Assembly (NCBI GenBank): GCA_029260315.1
Contig: JAJDDM010000096.1
Location: forward strand, 1-64,000
Direction: 5' to 3'
Origin: Phycisphaerales bacterium
Lineage (GTDB): Bacteria; Planctomycetota; Phycisphaerae; Phycisphaerales; UBA1924
DNA length: 64,000 nucleotides
Shown: in pieces, positions 1 through 8,402 of the stretch
Position numbering within the stretch: position 1 is the stretch's first letter
How the letters are laid out: each line of letters begins with the position of its first letter
Position numbers and translations under genes: made by a program
The notes under the pieces: generated by a model
What the model saw: only the letters and a program-made list of their open reading frames with translations
Database searches by the model: none
What the model was told of the DNA's origin: nothing

Positions 1-89
1 AGCGCCGGGCGCCCGCCGAGCGGGCTCACGGGCGGATCGGGCACCCGCTCGGCCAGCCAATCCAACTGCTCGTCCGTGAGTGTCAGCAT
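1..89 (-). CDS. Transposase N-terminal fragment (partial at window edge)
   Basis: Translation from the ATG at 89 on the minus strand starts MLTLTDEQLDWLAERVPDPP and is open to the window edge (29 codons seen). The pattern L-T-D-E-Q-L/W plus a proline-rich segment is the usual N-terminus of IS5-family transposases carrying a DUF4096-type domain, which binds the element ends before the DDE catalytic part. Only this N-terminus is visible, so it cannot be said whether the gene is intact. It sits about 35 bp inside the putative terminal repeat, as expected for such elements. The family call rests on a short stretch and is moderate. Confidence 0.5.
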   Translation of the reverse strand, partial: MLTLTDEQLDWLAERVPDPPVSPLGGRPA

Positions 90-138
90 GGTGACTTATT
101 ATATTGACAACTCAAGGAATGGTTTAGGGATAGGCCCT
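1..138 (-). mobile_element. Insertion sequence end, IS5-like, cut by the window edge
   Basis: The first 138 bases look like one end of an insertion sequence. A transposase-like reading frame starts at 89 and runs off the left edge. About 35 bases outside its start lies GGTTTAGGGATAGGCCC (121-137). Read from outside inward this is GGGCCTATCCCTAAACC, which resembles the terminal inverted repeats I know from the IS427/IS1031 branch of the IS5 family. The other end and any target-site duplication are outside the window, so family and boundary are inferences. DNA just to the right, up to about 550, is less GC-rich than the chromosome. Confidence 0.5.
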
Positions 139-557
139 AGATTCTTGGAGAGACAGAGATTGTCCCGGACGGACAATCGTAATAATTCCAAGGCCTATCA
201 AGCTGAAGAAGAAAACCCGCAGACCGGATTGCAATGACGTTCGACGGCAAGATGCTCTGCATTGTTTTGAGTTGGCCGCATCGGACGGTACTTGTGTATC
301 TGGCGTTGAAGCACGAAAGGTCGAGAAATTTTTTTTGCAAATGGAGACGTCTCGTTAGAGGTTGGGAGCAAGAGCGGATACAGATATCGAGGAGAATCAC
401 AGCTGAAAACTTCAAACCAACACTCAAATCGCGAGCGTCGGACCAATCGCGAACTCATCGCCGATTTCCCGTAGACCGTGATCACAATGTTCTCGGTGAA
501 GCGTTTGCCACTGACGCGGAGTTTCGGAAGTTTATGGGTGAGCAAAAGTAGCAAATT
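139..557. other. Region between IS end and gpmI, no supported gene
   Basis: This 419-bp stretch is less GC-rich than the chromosome on its right. A plus-strand frame at 234-551 (105 codons, ending MGEQK) and a minus-strand frame at 137-427 are open, but neither has a recognisable domain, a clear ribosome binding site or the codon bias of neighbouring genes. The stretch most likely holds the gpmI promoter plus old insertion-derived DNA. Confidence 0.4.
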
Positions 558-2207
558 ATGCCTAATACACCATTTGTCCTCGTCATCCGCGACGGCTGGG
601 GGCGCAATCCCCATCCCGAGCACGACGCCTTCAACGCGATCAGGCTCGCGGACACCCCCGTCGCCGACGCCCTCGAACGCGAGTGGCCCACGACGCTCAT
701 CAAGACCTCCGGCCTCGACGTCGGCCTGCCCGAGGGCACGATGGGCAACTCCGAGGTCGGCCATCAGAACATCGGCGCGGGGCGCATCGTCGATCAGGAG
801 TCCGTTCGCATCACCAAGGCCTGCCGCAGCGGCGAACTGAAGCACAACGAGCCGCTCAACACCGCCATCAGCGCCGCGAAAGACTCCGCAAACGCTGTCC
901 ACCTCATGGGCATCTGCTCCGACGCCGGCGTCCACGGCCTGCTCGAGCACCTCTTCGCCCTGCTCGAGCTCATCGAGCACCACCACCACTTCGATCCCAA
1001 CAAGGTCTTCATTCATCTCTTCACCGATGGGCGCGACACCGGGCCCTTCACCGGCAAGGAATACGCCGAGCAGGTTGAACGATATTGCCGCGAAGTGGTC
1101 GGCTCGGGACGCGTCGCCAGCGTCGTCGGGCGCTACTGGGCGATGGACCGCGACAACCGCTGGGAGCGCGTCGAGCGGGCGTATCGACTGCTCACCGAGG
1201 GAAACTTCGACCCCAGCGTCGGGCACTTTGCGTCGGCCGCCGACGCGATCCAGAACTACTACGACAACCCCGACCCCGGGCTCCTCGGCGATGAGTTTAT
1301 TGCGCCACGAACGATCGCCACTTCCGCGAGCAATCCGGGCGATCCCAGCGAGAGCCGGATCAAAGATGGCGACGCCGTCATCTTCTACAACTACCGCGGC
1401 GACCGCCCCCGCGAGCTGTGTTCCGCCTTCCTGCTGCCGGAGTTTCAGGACAGTGACGAGATCAAGCCCAGCCCCGACACCGGCACGCGAGGCTTCGATC
1501 GCGGCCCCAGGCTCGACCTGCGCTTCGTCCTCATGACCGCGTATTCCGGACGCCTCGCGGAACTCGCGCCGGTCGCCTTCCAAAGGCCGCAAAAAATGTC
1601 CGATATCGCGGGCGAATACCTCGCACGCATTGGCCTCACCCAGTTCCGCTGCGCCGAGACCGAAAAGTTCCCGCACGTCACGTTCTTCTTCAACGACTAC
1701 CGCGATGCGCCCTTCGACGGCGAACGGCGCGAGATCATCCAGAGCCCCAAGGTCGCGACCTACGACCTCCAACCCCAGATGAGCGCCCGCGGCGTGTGCG
1801 ACGCCGTGCTAAAACGCCTTGCCGCGGACGATTGCGAGTCGTTCCTCGTCGTCAACTTCGCCAACGCCGACATGCTCGGCCACACCGGCAGCCTCGACGC
1901 CGCGATCCATGCCTGCCAGACCGTCGACGCCTGCGTCGGCGAGATCGTCGAGGCGACACTCGCCCGCGGCGGCTCGCTGATCATCACCGCCGACCACGGC
2001 AACGCCGAGCAGATGTTCGACCCCGCCACCGGCAGCCCGCACACCGCCCACACGACCTACGACGTGCCGCTCATCGTCGTGGGCGAGTCGTTCAGGGGGC
2101 GTCCCTTGCGCGACGGCGGACGCCTCGCCGACATCCTCCCCACCGTCCTGGCCATGATGGATCTTGAGAGGCCAGAGGCCATGACCGGCACAAGCCTGCT
2201 CGACTGA
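558..2207 (+). CDS. gpmI: 2,3-bisphosphoglycerate-independent phosphoglycerate mutase
   Basis: This cytoplasmic glycolytic enzyme interconverts 3- and 2-phosphoglycerate with two metal ions (Mn in most relatives). The 549-residue length is close to the family norm of about 510-550. The N-terminal metal-site motif DGWG is at residues 12-15. The phospho-acceptor serine lies in GNSEVGH (63-69, Ser65). The C-terminal alkaline-phosphatase-fold motif TADHGNAEQM is near residue 475. The middle part carries the phosphotransferase insertion with FTDGRDT and a MDRDNRW segment. The start at 558 gives the normal MPNTPFVLVIRDGWG opening; no strong Shine-Dalgarno is visible. It stands alone, followed by a convergent small gene. 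I see nothing missing in the active-site motifs. Confidence 0.96.
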   Translation: MPNTPFVLVIRDGWGRNPHPEHDAFNAIRLADTPVADALEREWPTTLIKTSGLDVGLPEGTMGNSEVGHQNIGAGRIVDQESVRITKACRSGELKHNEPLNTAISAAKDSANAVHLMGICSDAGVHGLLEHLFALLELIEHHHHFDPNKVFIHLFTDGRDTGPFTGKEYAEQVERYCREVVGSGRVASVVGRYWAMDRDNRWERVERAYRLLTEGNFDPSVGHFASAADAIQNYYDNPDPGLLGDEFIAPRTIATSASNPGDPSESRIKDGDAVIFYNYRGDRPRELCSAFLLPEFQDSDEIKPSPDTGTRGFDRGPRLDLRFVLMTAYSGRLAELAPVAFQRPQKMSDIAGEYLARIGLTQFRCAETEKFPHVTFFFNDYRDAPFDGERREIIQSPKVATYDLQPQMSARGVCDAVLKRLAADDCESFLVVNFANADMLGHTGSLDAAIHACQTVDACVGEIVEATLARGGSLIITADHGNAEQMFDPATGSPHTAHTTYDVPLIVVGESFRGRPLRDGGRLADILPTVLAMMDLERPEAMTGTSLLD

Positions 2208-2223
2208 TCTGGACCAAGCCAGG

Positions 2224-2436
2224 TCAGTCCGGCTCGATCTCTTCCAGATCGTCTGGGTCGTCCTCGAACGGCAGCTCGAGCAGCCCATCGAGGCGACTCT
2301 CCAGGCGGGCCAGTCGACTCGCGAACTCCTCGATCCGCGAGAGCAGCACCCGCGTCTGCTCGCTCAACTGCTCGACGTCGCGTTCCAGGAACATCTGCTG
2401 CTCCTCGATCTTCGTCTGGTCCGCTCGCTCGCTCAT
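2224..2436 (-). CDS. SlyX-like coiled-coil protein
   Basis: A 70-residue acidic protein starting at the ATG at 2436 (MSERADQTKIEEQQMFLERD). Residues about 8-50 form an amphipathic, heptad-like coiled coil, followed by an acidic tail (EDDPDDLEEIEPD). Length, early coiled coil and acidic C-terminus fit the SlyX family, whose molecular role is not settled. The frame stays open upstream to 2541, but that extension would overlap the start of the divergent PagL-like gene, so the shorter start is preferred. It is convergent with gpmI, with a 16-bp gap. SlyX is the best match; a generic coiled-coil protein is possible. Confidence 0.65.
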   Translation of the reverse strand: MSERADQTKIEEQQMFLERDVEQLSEQTRVLLSRIEEFASRLARLESRLDGLLELPFEDDPDDLEEIEPD

Positions 2437-2462
2437 GGCATGGGCACGATACCCTGCCTGCC

Positions 2463-3158
2463 ATGAGCAAGGACCTGAGTATGGCCCAAAGTCGCCGCCT
2501 TCGGCTCCTCGATTTCGCGGCCCAACTGGGCTTTGTCGCATTTTCCGCCCACGGGCAGGTGCTCGACTGGTCGGCTCGCGTCGCGAGCTTTCAGCAGCCC
2601 GCGGATCCCGACGTAGCCGCCGATTCCGCGCAGCCGGACCTCGACGGAGCGGGCGATCCGGCCCTCGCCGACACCCCGATCGACTTCGGCCTCGCCGGCG
2701 GCGCCTGGCTCACCTTCGGCGCGGGCGTCGCTTCCAACCTCGTCGATGCCGAGGACGCCTACGGCTTCGTCCAGTACAGCAAGTTCATCGCAGACGACTT
2801 CGAGTGGGCCGTCGAGCTCGGCGGGTGGGCCCTCGACGAGCCGGGCGAATACGACCCCGGCGTCAGCGTCAGCTCCATCTTCCGCTGGCACTTCTACCGC
2901 GATGAGACCTGGACAACCTTCGCCGACGCCGGCGTGGGCGTCCTGCTCGCCGGCGACAAGGTCCCCGAGGGCGGCACCAACTTCAACTTCCTCCCCCGCG
3001 TCGGCGTCGGCGCAACCTACCGCCTGGGCGAATCCAACGCCCGCCTCATCGGCGGCGTCCGCTGGCACCATATTTCCAACGCCCGCATCCTGGGCAACGA
3101 CTCCAACCCCGGGCGCGACGGCGCCATGCTCTACTTGGGCGTCTCCATCCCGTTCTGA
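2463..3158 (+). CDS. PagL-like lipid A 3-O-deacylase (acyloxyacyl hydrolase family)
   Basis: A 231-residue protein with a hydrophobic N-terminal segment (residues about 12-32, ending AHG-Q) that can serve as an export signal, a central run of alternating beta strands, and a C-terminal phenylalanine typical of outer membrane barrels. Near the C-terminus is RWHHISNARI. The H-x-S-N arrangement is the catalytic His/Ser signature of the PagL family, which removes the 3-O-linked acyl chain of lipid A in the outer leaflet. The window also encodes LpxB, consistent with a lipid A-containing outer membrane. The mature part is longer than PagL of Salmonella because of an N-terminal region rich in Asp and Ala (about 40-75). 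The gene is followed after 7 bp by a dispersed repeat. The family call is fairly secure; activity is not proved. Confidence 0.75.
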   Translation: MSKDLSMAQSRRLRLLDFAAQLGFVAFSAHGQVLDWSARVASFQQPADPDVAADSAQPDLDGAGDPALADTPIDFGLAGGAWLTFGAGVASNLVDAEDAYGFVQYSKFIADDFEWAVELGGWALDEPGEYDPGVSVSSIFRWHFYRDETWTTFADAGVGVLLAGDKVPEGGTNFNFLPRVGVGATYRLGESNARLIGGVRWHHISNARILGNDSNPGRDGAMLYLGVSIPF

Positions 3159-3165
3159 GCCGAAC

Positions 3166-3247
3166 GGTGCCGTGGCCTGAGGAGGCTCTGCGACGAAGGC
3201 CACGTCGGGTGCCGTGGTCTGAGCGAGTCTTCGAGCGAAGGCCACGC
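3166..3247 (+). repeat. Dispersed palindromic repeat, form B then form A, both forward
   Basis: Form B occupies 3166-3204 and form A 3208-3247. Both begin GTGCCGTGG(T/C)CTGAG and end CGAAGGCCACG. Between these arms form A has CGAGTCTTCGAG and form B has GAGGCTCTGCGA. The two ends of each unit can pair (CGTGGTCT with AGGCCACG, one G-T pair), giving a hairpin. The unit lies between the stops of two convergent genes. The other copies at 9245, 9671, 29083, 29163, 31219 and 31288 are arranged A forward, B reversed; here both are forward. Confidence 0.85.
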
Positions 3248-3311
3248 GAAAGCGCAGATCGCTCCACAACATCTACGCGTCGCGCAACGCACTCTACACG
3301 CTCCCATAACC

Positions 3312-4796
3312 CTACCCATCCTCCATCGCCGCCTTCATCCGCCCCAGCACGAACGACCACGCGTTGTCAAAGTACGAGTAGGTCTCATCCCACTCCGCAC
3401 CCTCGCCGAAACCCAAGTGCGTCAGGAGGATGCGCGTCTGCGTCTCGCTCAGAGCCTCGAACTCGACGACCACCCACGTCCGCAGCATCCGCGTCTTCGC
3501 CAGGCTCGGCGGGGCGTTCCACGAAAAACTCAGCATCCGATCCGGGATGTAGCTCAGCACCTGGCACCCGTTGCTGCCCAGCACGCCGTCGAACAGCCAC
3601 TCGTACCGCCCCCCGATCGCCAGCTCAATATTCGCCCTCGCATCAGAGCTGCCCAACCCGTACACACCCTTCCAACCCTCGGCACTCGCCCACGCGCCGA
3701 ACGTCGCCGAGACGGGCGCATCGATGACGACCTCCTTCTTGAACGATCGCAGTTCCGATCCCTCGCCCACGAACAATGCCGCGTCGATCGGATAGCTCAT
3801 GGCTTGGCCTCCCACACGCCGCCATCGCGCCTCAATGAGCGCGCCCTCACCCGCCCCATCCCCGCCGTCCATCTCTACGCGCCAGTCAAACCCCGCATCA
3901 TCAACGTCCATCGTGCGAACGATCGCGACAGGCGAGCCATCCCGTTCGGTCCGCGCAACGACGCGCGTCCCTCCCTCGCCCGGCGTTGCACGGATCTTCG
4001 CGCGTTGGACCTCACCCCGATAGGAAAACGTGACCTCCTCGAGACCGTTATCGGTCGGCACCACGAACCCGCGATACCGCTCGTACGGCTCGCCATCGCC
4101 GTCCTTGGCGAGTGTGATCGAGTGCAGGAACCCGCCGCGCTCGCCCGCCTCGACATGCAGCAGGGCCCACAACGCCTCGCCGCTCTTCCAACGAGTGCGG
4201 ACCTCCCACGTCCCGATCAGGTCCTCGACCGGCGCGAGCCGCTGATCCAAACCCTCGCCCTCGAGCCGGGGGATCGCCGACGCGGGCGCGCGGACCCATT
4301 CCGCGTCCATGGCAAGCCGCGGCTCGCTCGCCCCCTCGCTCACCCAGACCTTCCAAGAGTACGAGTCGCCGGCGGGCACGCCGATCTCTTCCTTGATCGC
4401 CATCTCCCCCATCGACCACTCGGTCCGCAGGTGCTCGGCGCTCTCATCGAGGCGCAGGGCATTCTCGCGCGTCGAGCCGTCGTACACGAACTCGTGGGAA
4501 ACAAACGCCTCGCGTTCGCGGTCATAGCGCAGCATCGCGTGGTACCGCTGATACCAAGGCCCCCCGCCGTCGCGGACCCAGGTCTTCATCTCGACGAACT
4601 GCCCGTCGAGCACGGCCTTGTTGACCGAGACCCCTTCCAGCGTCGGCCCCCCCTGCCACTTCGCGTCGATCCGCCAGACGCCCAAGAACGGCTCAAACGC
4701 CCGTAGCCCGCCCTGGAGTTCCTGTCCGCTGGCCCGATGACCCAGCGAGAGCAGAAACCCGCCGATTGCTGCCCAGATCCACTGCCGAGAGCCCAT
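3312..4796 (-). CDS. Exported protein with two DUF1579-like domains and a C-terminal SRPBCC (AHSA1-type) domain
   Basis: A 494-residue protein. The start at 4796 (MGSRQWIWAAIGG) is chosen because a GGAGG (4804-4808) sits 7 nt upstream, whereas the ATG at 4802 leaves 1 nt. Residues 1-23 look like a signal peptide (WIWAAIGGFLLSLGHRASG-Q). Residues about 25-175 and 180-345 are two related lipocalin-like domains of the DUF1579 kind (FLGVWRIDAKW and LIGTWEVRTRW). Residues about 360-490 are a SRPBCC/AHSA1 domain (KKEVVIDAPVSATFGAWAS, GGRYEWLF). SRPBCC folds bind hydrophobic ligands; no enzyme activity can be assigned. The gene is led by a promoter overlapped by two palindromic boxes (4827-4877), so it is probably under repressor control. 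The domain order is unusual because AHSA1 domains are normally cytoplasmic. Confidence 0.7.
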   Translation of the reverse strand: MGSRQWIWAAIGGFLLSLGHRASGQELQGGLRAFEPFLGVWRIDAKWQGGPTLEGVSVNKAVLDGQFVEMKTWVRDGGGPWYQRYHAMLRYDREREAFVSHEFVYDGSTRENALRLDESAEHLRTEWSMGEMAIKEEIGVPAGDSYSWKVWVSEGASEPRLAMDAEWVRAPASAIPRLEGEGLDQRLAPVEDLIGTWEVRTRWKSGEALWALLHVEAGERGGFLHSITLAKDGDGEPYERYRGFVVPTDNGLEEVTFSYRGEVQRAKIRATPGEGGTRVVARTERDGSPVAIVRTMDVDDAGFDWRVEMDGGDGAGEGALIEARWRRVGGQAMSYPIDAALFVGEGSELRSFKKEVVIDAPVSATFGAWASAEGWKGVYGLGSSDARANIELAIGGRYEWLFDGVLGSNGCQVLSYIPDRMLSFSWNAPPSLAKTRMLRTWVVVEFEALSETQTRILLTHLGFGEGAEWDETYSYFDNAWSFVLGRMKAAMEDG

Positions 4797-4826
4797 GTGC
4801 ATGCCTCCAGAGATTCCGCGATCCCC

Positions 4827-4877
4827 TTGAACGATCATTCAACCGCCACAGCCTACCGGAGTTGAATGATCAGTCAA
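4827..4877 (-). promoter_or_regulatory. Two operator-like palindromes overlapping a promoter
   Basis: Two 16-bp near-perfect palindromes, TTGAACGATCATTCAA (4827-4842) and TTGAATGATCAGTCAA (4862-4877), have centres 35 bp apart. On the minus strand the outer one starts with TTGACT, usable as a -35 element. TAGGCT (4855-4850) follows after 16 bp as a possible -10, and the inner box falls just downstream of it. The layout suits a dimeric repressor, and the TGAATGATCATTCA-like core resembles sites of TetR-family regulators. The controlled gene would be the SRPBCC protein starting at 4796. No regulator gene lies next to it. Confidence 0.6.
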
Positions 4878-4885
4878 GCGGGTTG

Positions 4886-5377
4886 TCAGAGATTCTTGAC
4901 TGCGTCCAGAACCTCGTCGGCGTGCCCCGGGACCTTGACCTTGTCCCATCGCCTGGCCACCTTGCCATCCGCGCCGATCAGATAGGTCGTCCGCTCGATC
5001 CCCATGTACCGCCTGCCGTACATGGACTTCTCGACCCAGACCCCGTACTTCTTCGCGACAACCGGATCTGGCTTGCCGTCCTCGCCCACACGATCGTCGG
5101 CGAGCAGCGGATACTCCAGACCCTCCTTGTCCGCGAACTTCTTCTTGCTCTTGGTGCCCAGAATCGAGATCGCGAGCACCACGGCCTTGCTTCGCTTGAA
5201 CCGCGGCATCAGCTCCTGGAACTGGCACGCCTCATCCGTACACCCGCTGGTCATGTCCTTGGGATAGAAGAACAAGACAACGGGATTGCCCGCATAATCC
5301 GAGAGCTTGTGCGTCTTGCCGTCCTGGTCCTGGAGCCTGAACGCGGGTGACTTCTTGCCGACGTCGATGAGCGTCAT
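4886..5377 (-). CDS. bcp: Thioredoxin-dependent thiol peroxidase (Bcp/PrxQ)
   Basis: A 163-residue cytoplasmic peroxiredoxin that reduces H2O2 and organic hydroperoxides with thioredoxin as reductant. The start at 5377 (MTLIDVGKKSPAF) has an AGGAG on the minus strand 4-6 nt upstream; the frame extends to 5437 without a better start. FYPKDMTSGCTDEACQF (about 49-65) holds the peroxidatic Cys in the T-x-x-C environment and a second Cys five residues on, the resolving Cys of the PrxQ alpha type. The C-terminal half carries the usual GIERTTYLIGADGKVARRW segment. Length and motifs are normal. It lies upstream of the operator-controlled SRPBCC gene on the same strand, but that gene has its own promoter, so an operon is unlikely. 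Confidence 0.93.
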   Translation of the reverse strand: MTLIDVGKKSPAFRLQDQDGKTHKLSDYAGNPVVLFFYPKDMTSGCTDEACQFQELMPRFKRSKAVVLAISILGTKSKKKFADKEGLEYPLLADDRVGEDGKPDPVVAKKYGVWVEKSMYGRRYMGIERTTYLIGADGKVARRWDKVKVPGHADEVLDAVKNL

Positions 5378-5452
5378 GGGGTCTCCTGTTGCGGAAAACC
5401 CGATGGTACGGCGATCAAACGGCACGCTCGCTCTCAACCCGCCAGCCCAAGC

Positions 5453-5914
5453 TCAACCGCCCAGCCAGCGCACGAGAAACATCAGCCAGAGCCCCGCGAT
5501 CACCAGCGACATCGCTGCGAGCAGCAGGATCTGGCGTCCGCTGCGTTCGCGGCTGGGCGCGCGGATCAGGCTCAGGCGGCGTTCGACGTTGTAGCCGATC
5601 CCCTCGCCGGTACGGGCCCCGTCCTGCACGATGGCGATGATCAGATTGCTGTCGAAGTCGCGCAGGCCGAGCATCTGGCCCTCGCGCAGCAGGCGTCGGC
5701 GTTTCTCGGGGCTCAGCATCGCCTGACGCCCGCCCTCGATCGCCTGCCCGACACGGATAGCCAGCACCCAGCGTGCGTCGCTCGCGGCTAGCCTCGTCGC
5801 CGAGCGATTCTCGTGAGCGACCTCGCCCCCGATATTCTCAGGGCCCGCCGCGACAAGCGAACCATCGCCCTGCACGAGGCGAAGTGTCGGCGGCATGGCT
5901 TGGTGGCGGCCCAT
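5453..5914 (-). CDS. Hypothetical protein with one C-terminal membrane anchor
   Basis: A 153-residue protein if the ATG at 5914 is used (MGRHQAMPPTLRLVQGDGS). The frame is open with a TTG start to 5962. The body is soluble and basic, with a segment EKRRRLLREGQMLGLRDFDSN. The last 25 residues (LLLAAMSLVIAGLWLMFLVRWLGG) form one transmembrane helix, so the protein is probably tail-anchored with its N-terminus in the cytoplasm. I do not recognise a family. It is divergent from the membrane protein at 6018, sharing a 103-bp promoter region. Confidence 0.55.
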   Translation of the reverse strand: MGRHQAMPPTLRLVQGDGSLVAAGPENIGGEVAHENRSATRLAASDARWVLAIRVGQAIEGGRQAMLSPEKRRRLLREGQMLGLRDFDSNLIIAIVQDGARTGEGIGYNVERRLSLIRAPSRERSGRQILLLAAMSLVIAGLWLMFLVRWLGG

Positions 5915-6017
5915 CGCAACGAATGTACCGCCTGTGACGGTCGCGGCAAGCGAGCCGAGCAATCAAACCCGCCAAGCTCGCTCGGGCGCGACCGATAGAC
6001 TCGCCGGCGGAGGTCTT

Positions 6018-6539
6018 ATGGCAGGCAGTCCGAATAACAAAGGCAAGGGCCTGCGCGTCGTCGCCGAGCTGTCCCATGTGCGGACGCGCCTGGAGATGCG
6101 CGAGGTTCACGAGCGTTTGAACACCGCCGCCCGCCGCGGCAAGCTCGCCGGCTACGAGAAAACCGGCCAGAACCGCTTCCTCCTCGACGCCTTCGGCACG
6201 CCGTTCGACCTCGACCTCAACGCGCAGGGCCACCGCACCAAGGACATCACCACGATCCGCTTCACGACGCGGATGCGCCGCAAGCTGCCGATCGTCTTTG
6301 CGATCGTCCTGCTGCTCACGATCGAGCCCGGGCGCTACTTCACCGACCAGCTCATCCCCGGCTCGTGGGGCTGGATCGACACGATGTACTGGTACTACCC
6401 GCTGACGATCCTGCCCCTGCCGTTCCTGTGGCCGAAGCTGCTGCACAAGAGCCGCGAGTCGGGGCGCAAGCACGCCCGGGAGCAGATCGAGAAGGTCGCC
6501 AGGCTCTGCGACGGACGGGTCGAGAAGTCCGATTCCTGA
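6018..6539 (+). CDS. Hypothetical membrane protein
   Basis: A 173-residue protein whose start at 6018 (MAGSPNNKGKGLRVVAELSH) is supported by GGAGG a few bases upstream. Residues about 1-90 are soluble and basic. Two hydrophobic stretches follow: LPIVFAIVLLLTI (about 94-106) and WYYPLTILPLPFLW (about 128-141). They are separated by a short loop containing PGRYFTDQLIPGSWGW. The C-terminus is basic (ESGRKHAREQIEKVARLC). I do not recognise a family. It is convergent with the AGCS transporter. Confidence 0.6.
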   Translation: MAGSPNNKGKGLRVVAELSHVRTRLEMREVHERLNTAARRGKLAGYEKTGQNRFLLDAFGTPFDLDLNAQGHRTKDITTIRFTTRMRRKLPIVFAIVLLLTIEPGRYFTDQLIPGSWGWIDTMYWYYPLTILPLPFLWPKLLHKSRESGRKHAREQIEKVARLCDGRVEKSDS

Positions 6540-6632
6540 GTAAGCCATGCTCCGAGCAACCGCGGCGTGAATGAAAGAAAACCGCCCGCGACAGGTGCCG
6601 CAAGCGGTTGAGCCTTGCGAGTTTTGCCGGCC

Positions 6633-8402
6633 CTAGTCCTTCTTCTCGACGTCCTTGCCCTCAATCACGTCGGTGAGCGACGCCGGGTCGTGCGAGTCGA
6701 GATCGAGCTCGCCGCTCTTGAGCCGTGAGATGTACGAGCGGTACGCCCCCATCGCGGTGGCGCCGAAGATCAGCATGATCGGGATGTTCGCCCAGAGCAT
6801 GACGCCGGTGCCGAGCGCGGTAAAGGCGTCGAGCTGCGCGTCGGTCCTGATAAACCCCGCCGCGGCGACCACGATCATCAGGCAATAGATGATCTTGTAC
6901 CCGAAGACCGCCTTGTCGCCGAACAGATAGACGATTCCCTGCTCGCCGTAGTAGCTCCACGAGATCATCGTCGAGAGCGCGAACAGCCACGCGGCGATCG
7001 TCACAAGCCACTTGCCGAGCCCGGGGATCGCCCGATCGAACGCGTGGGCCGTCATTGAAGCCCCGGCGTACTGCCCATACAGCCCCGTCTCGTGCCCCTC
7101 GGCGGGCGTCACCGGCACATCGGATTCGATCGAGCCCCATTCGATCAGCAGGGCGTCGCCCTCCCCGGCCTTCACCTCGCCGTCGATCTTGTGCAACGTC
7201 AATCCTGTGTCGTTGTTCTTCGCGCCGGCAACAACGACGAACACGTCGTCACCAACACGCCAATCGCTGTTGCCCGCGGTGGTGCGTGCGTCGGCGGTCC
7301 GGCTCGGAACCTCCGTGCCAGCCACGGTCCACTTCTTCGCGTCCGTGGCGTCCTGCACGATCTGGAAGTTCGCCGGATAGAACGCCTCGGGCTCGCGGTT
7401 ATGTGTGCCCGTCGAGAGAATGACCAGGGCCGTGATCGTGCATACCACGATCGTGTCGATGAACGGCTCGAGGCCGGCGACCACGCCCTCGCGGACCGGC
7501 TCGTCGGTCTTCGCCGCCGAGTGGGCGATCGGGCTCGAACCCTGGCCCGCCTCCGAACTGAACAACGCCCGCTTCATGCCCCAGAGCAGGGCATACCCCG
7601 CGGTGCCGCCCAGGAACGCCCCCTCGGCCTTGCTCGGGCTGAACGCCTCGACCACGATCAGCTTCAACAGCTCGGGGATCTGCCCAACGTTCATCACCAG
7701 CACGACCAACGCGGCGGAGAGATATAGGAAGCACATCGCCGGGACGACCCGCCCCGCAAACGCCCCGATCCGCTTGATACCACCGATGATGACCATCGCA
7801 ACGAGAATCGCCAGCACGATGCCCACGGCGATCGAGGGCACGCCAAAGTACTTCGCGGTCACGTCGGCGACGTTCCATGACTGGAACATGTTGCCGCCGG
7901 TGATAGTCGACACGAGAAGGGTTACGACAAACGTCCCGCCGATGATCTTGCCGACCCCGCCGAGGCCCATCTTCTTGAAACCCTTGTCCGCGACGAACAT
8001 CGGCCCGCCGTGTGGGTTGTCTGGGTCGTCGGTGTTCCGGAAGAGCATCGAGAGGGTGACTTCGGTGGTCTTGATGGCCATGCCGAAGATGCCGACCATC
8101 CACATCCAGAAGACCGCGCCCGGCCCGCCCAGGCTCACGGCGAGCGCCACGCCCCCGATGTTGCCCAAGCCGACAGTCGCCGACAGCGCGGCGCTCAGCG
8201 CCTGGAAGTGATTGATGGCTCCCGGATCGTTCGGGTCGTCGTACTTGCCCCGGATGACCTGCGTGCCGTGGGTGAGGGCACGGTACTGGCAGAACCCGCT
8301 CCAGATGGTGAAGAGGATGCCGACGCCCAGCACGATGTAGAGCACGATGTTGTGCCAGATGACGCCGTTGACGCCCTCGAGGAAGTGCATGAAATCAACC
8401 AT
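6633..8402 (-). CDS. Sodium:alanine symporter, AGCS family, with an extra soluble insert
   Basis: A 589-residue inner membrane transporter that would import alanine or glycine with sodium. The start ATG at 8402 is preceded by a GGAGA; a TTG six bases further up is less likely. Family hallmarks are seen: ALSATVGLGNIGGVALAVSLGGPGAVFWMW (about 75-105), WGMKRALFSSEAGQGSSPIAHSAA (about 283-307) and WSYYGEQGIVYLFG (about 480-493). The usual family length is near 450-480. Most of the excess is one hydrophilic insert of roughly 95 residues after LVILSTGTHN (about 345-445), rich in beta-forming residues. The rest looks complete with a full set of membrane segments. Substrate specificity is inferred from the family only. 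Confidence 0.9.
   Translation of the reverse strand: MVDFMHFLEGVNGVIWHNIVLYIVLGVGILFTIWSGFCQYRALTHGTQVIRGKYDDPNDPGAINHFQALSAALSATVGLGNIGGVALAVSLGGPGAVFWMWMVGIFGMAIKTTEVTLSMLFRNTDDPDNPHGGPMFVADKGFKKMGLGGVGKIIGGTFVVTLLVSTITGGNMFQSWNVADVTAKYFGVPSIAVGIVLAILVAMVIIGGIKRIGAFAGRVVPAMCFLYLSAALVVLVMNVGQIPELLKLIVVEAFSPSKAEGAFLGGTAGYALLWGMKRALFSSEAGQGSSPIAHSAAKTDEPVREGVVAGLEPFIDTIVVCTITALVILSTGTHNREPEAFYPANFQIVQDATDAKKWTVAGTEVPSRTADARTTAGNSDWRVGDDVFVVVAGAKNNDTGLTLHKIDGEVKAGEGDALLIEWGSIESDVPVTPAEGHETGLYGQYAGASMTAHAFDRAIPGLGKWLVTIAAWLFALSTMISWSYYGEQGIVYLFGDKAVFGYKIIYCLMIVVAAAGFIRTDAQLDAFTALGTGVMLWANIPIMLIFGATAMGAYRSYISRLKSGELDLDSHDPASLTDVIEGKDVEKKD

Noticed and set aside
234-551. 105-codon plus-strand frame before gpmI
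   Set aside because: No domain, no ribosome binding site, and composition unlike neighbouring genes; likely chance in AT-richer DNA.
6580-6609. AACCGC/GCGGTT inverted repeat between two convergent genes as a terminator
   Set aside because: Only 6 bp with an 18-base loop and no T-run on either strand; too weak to annotate.
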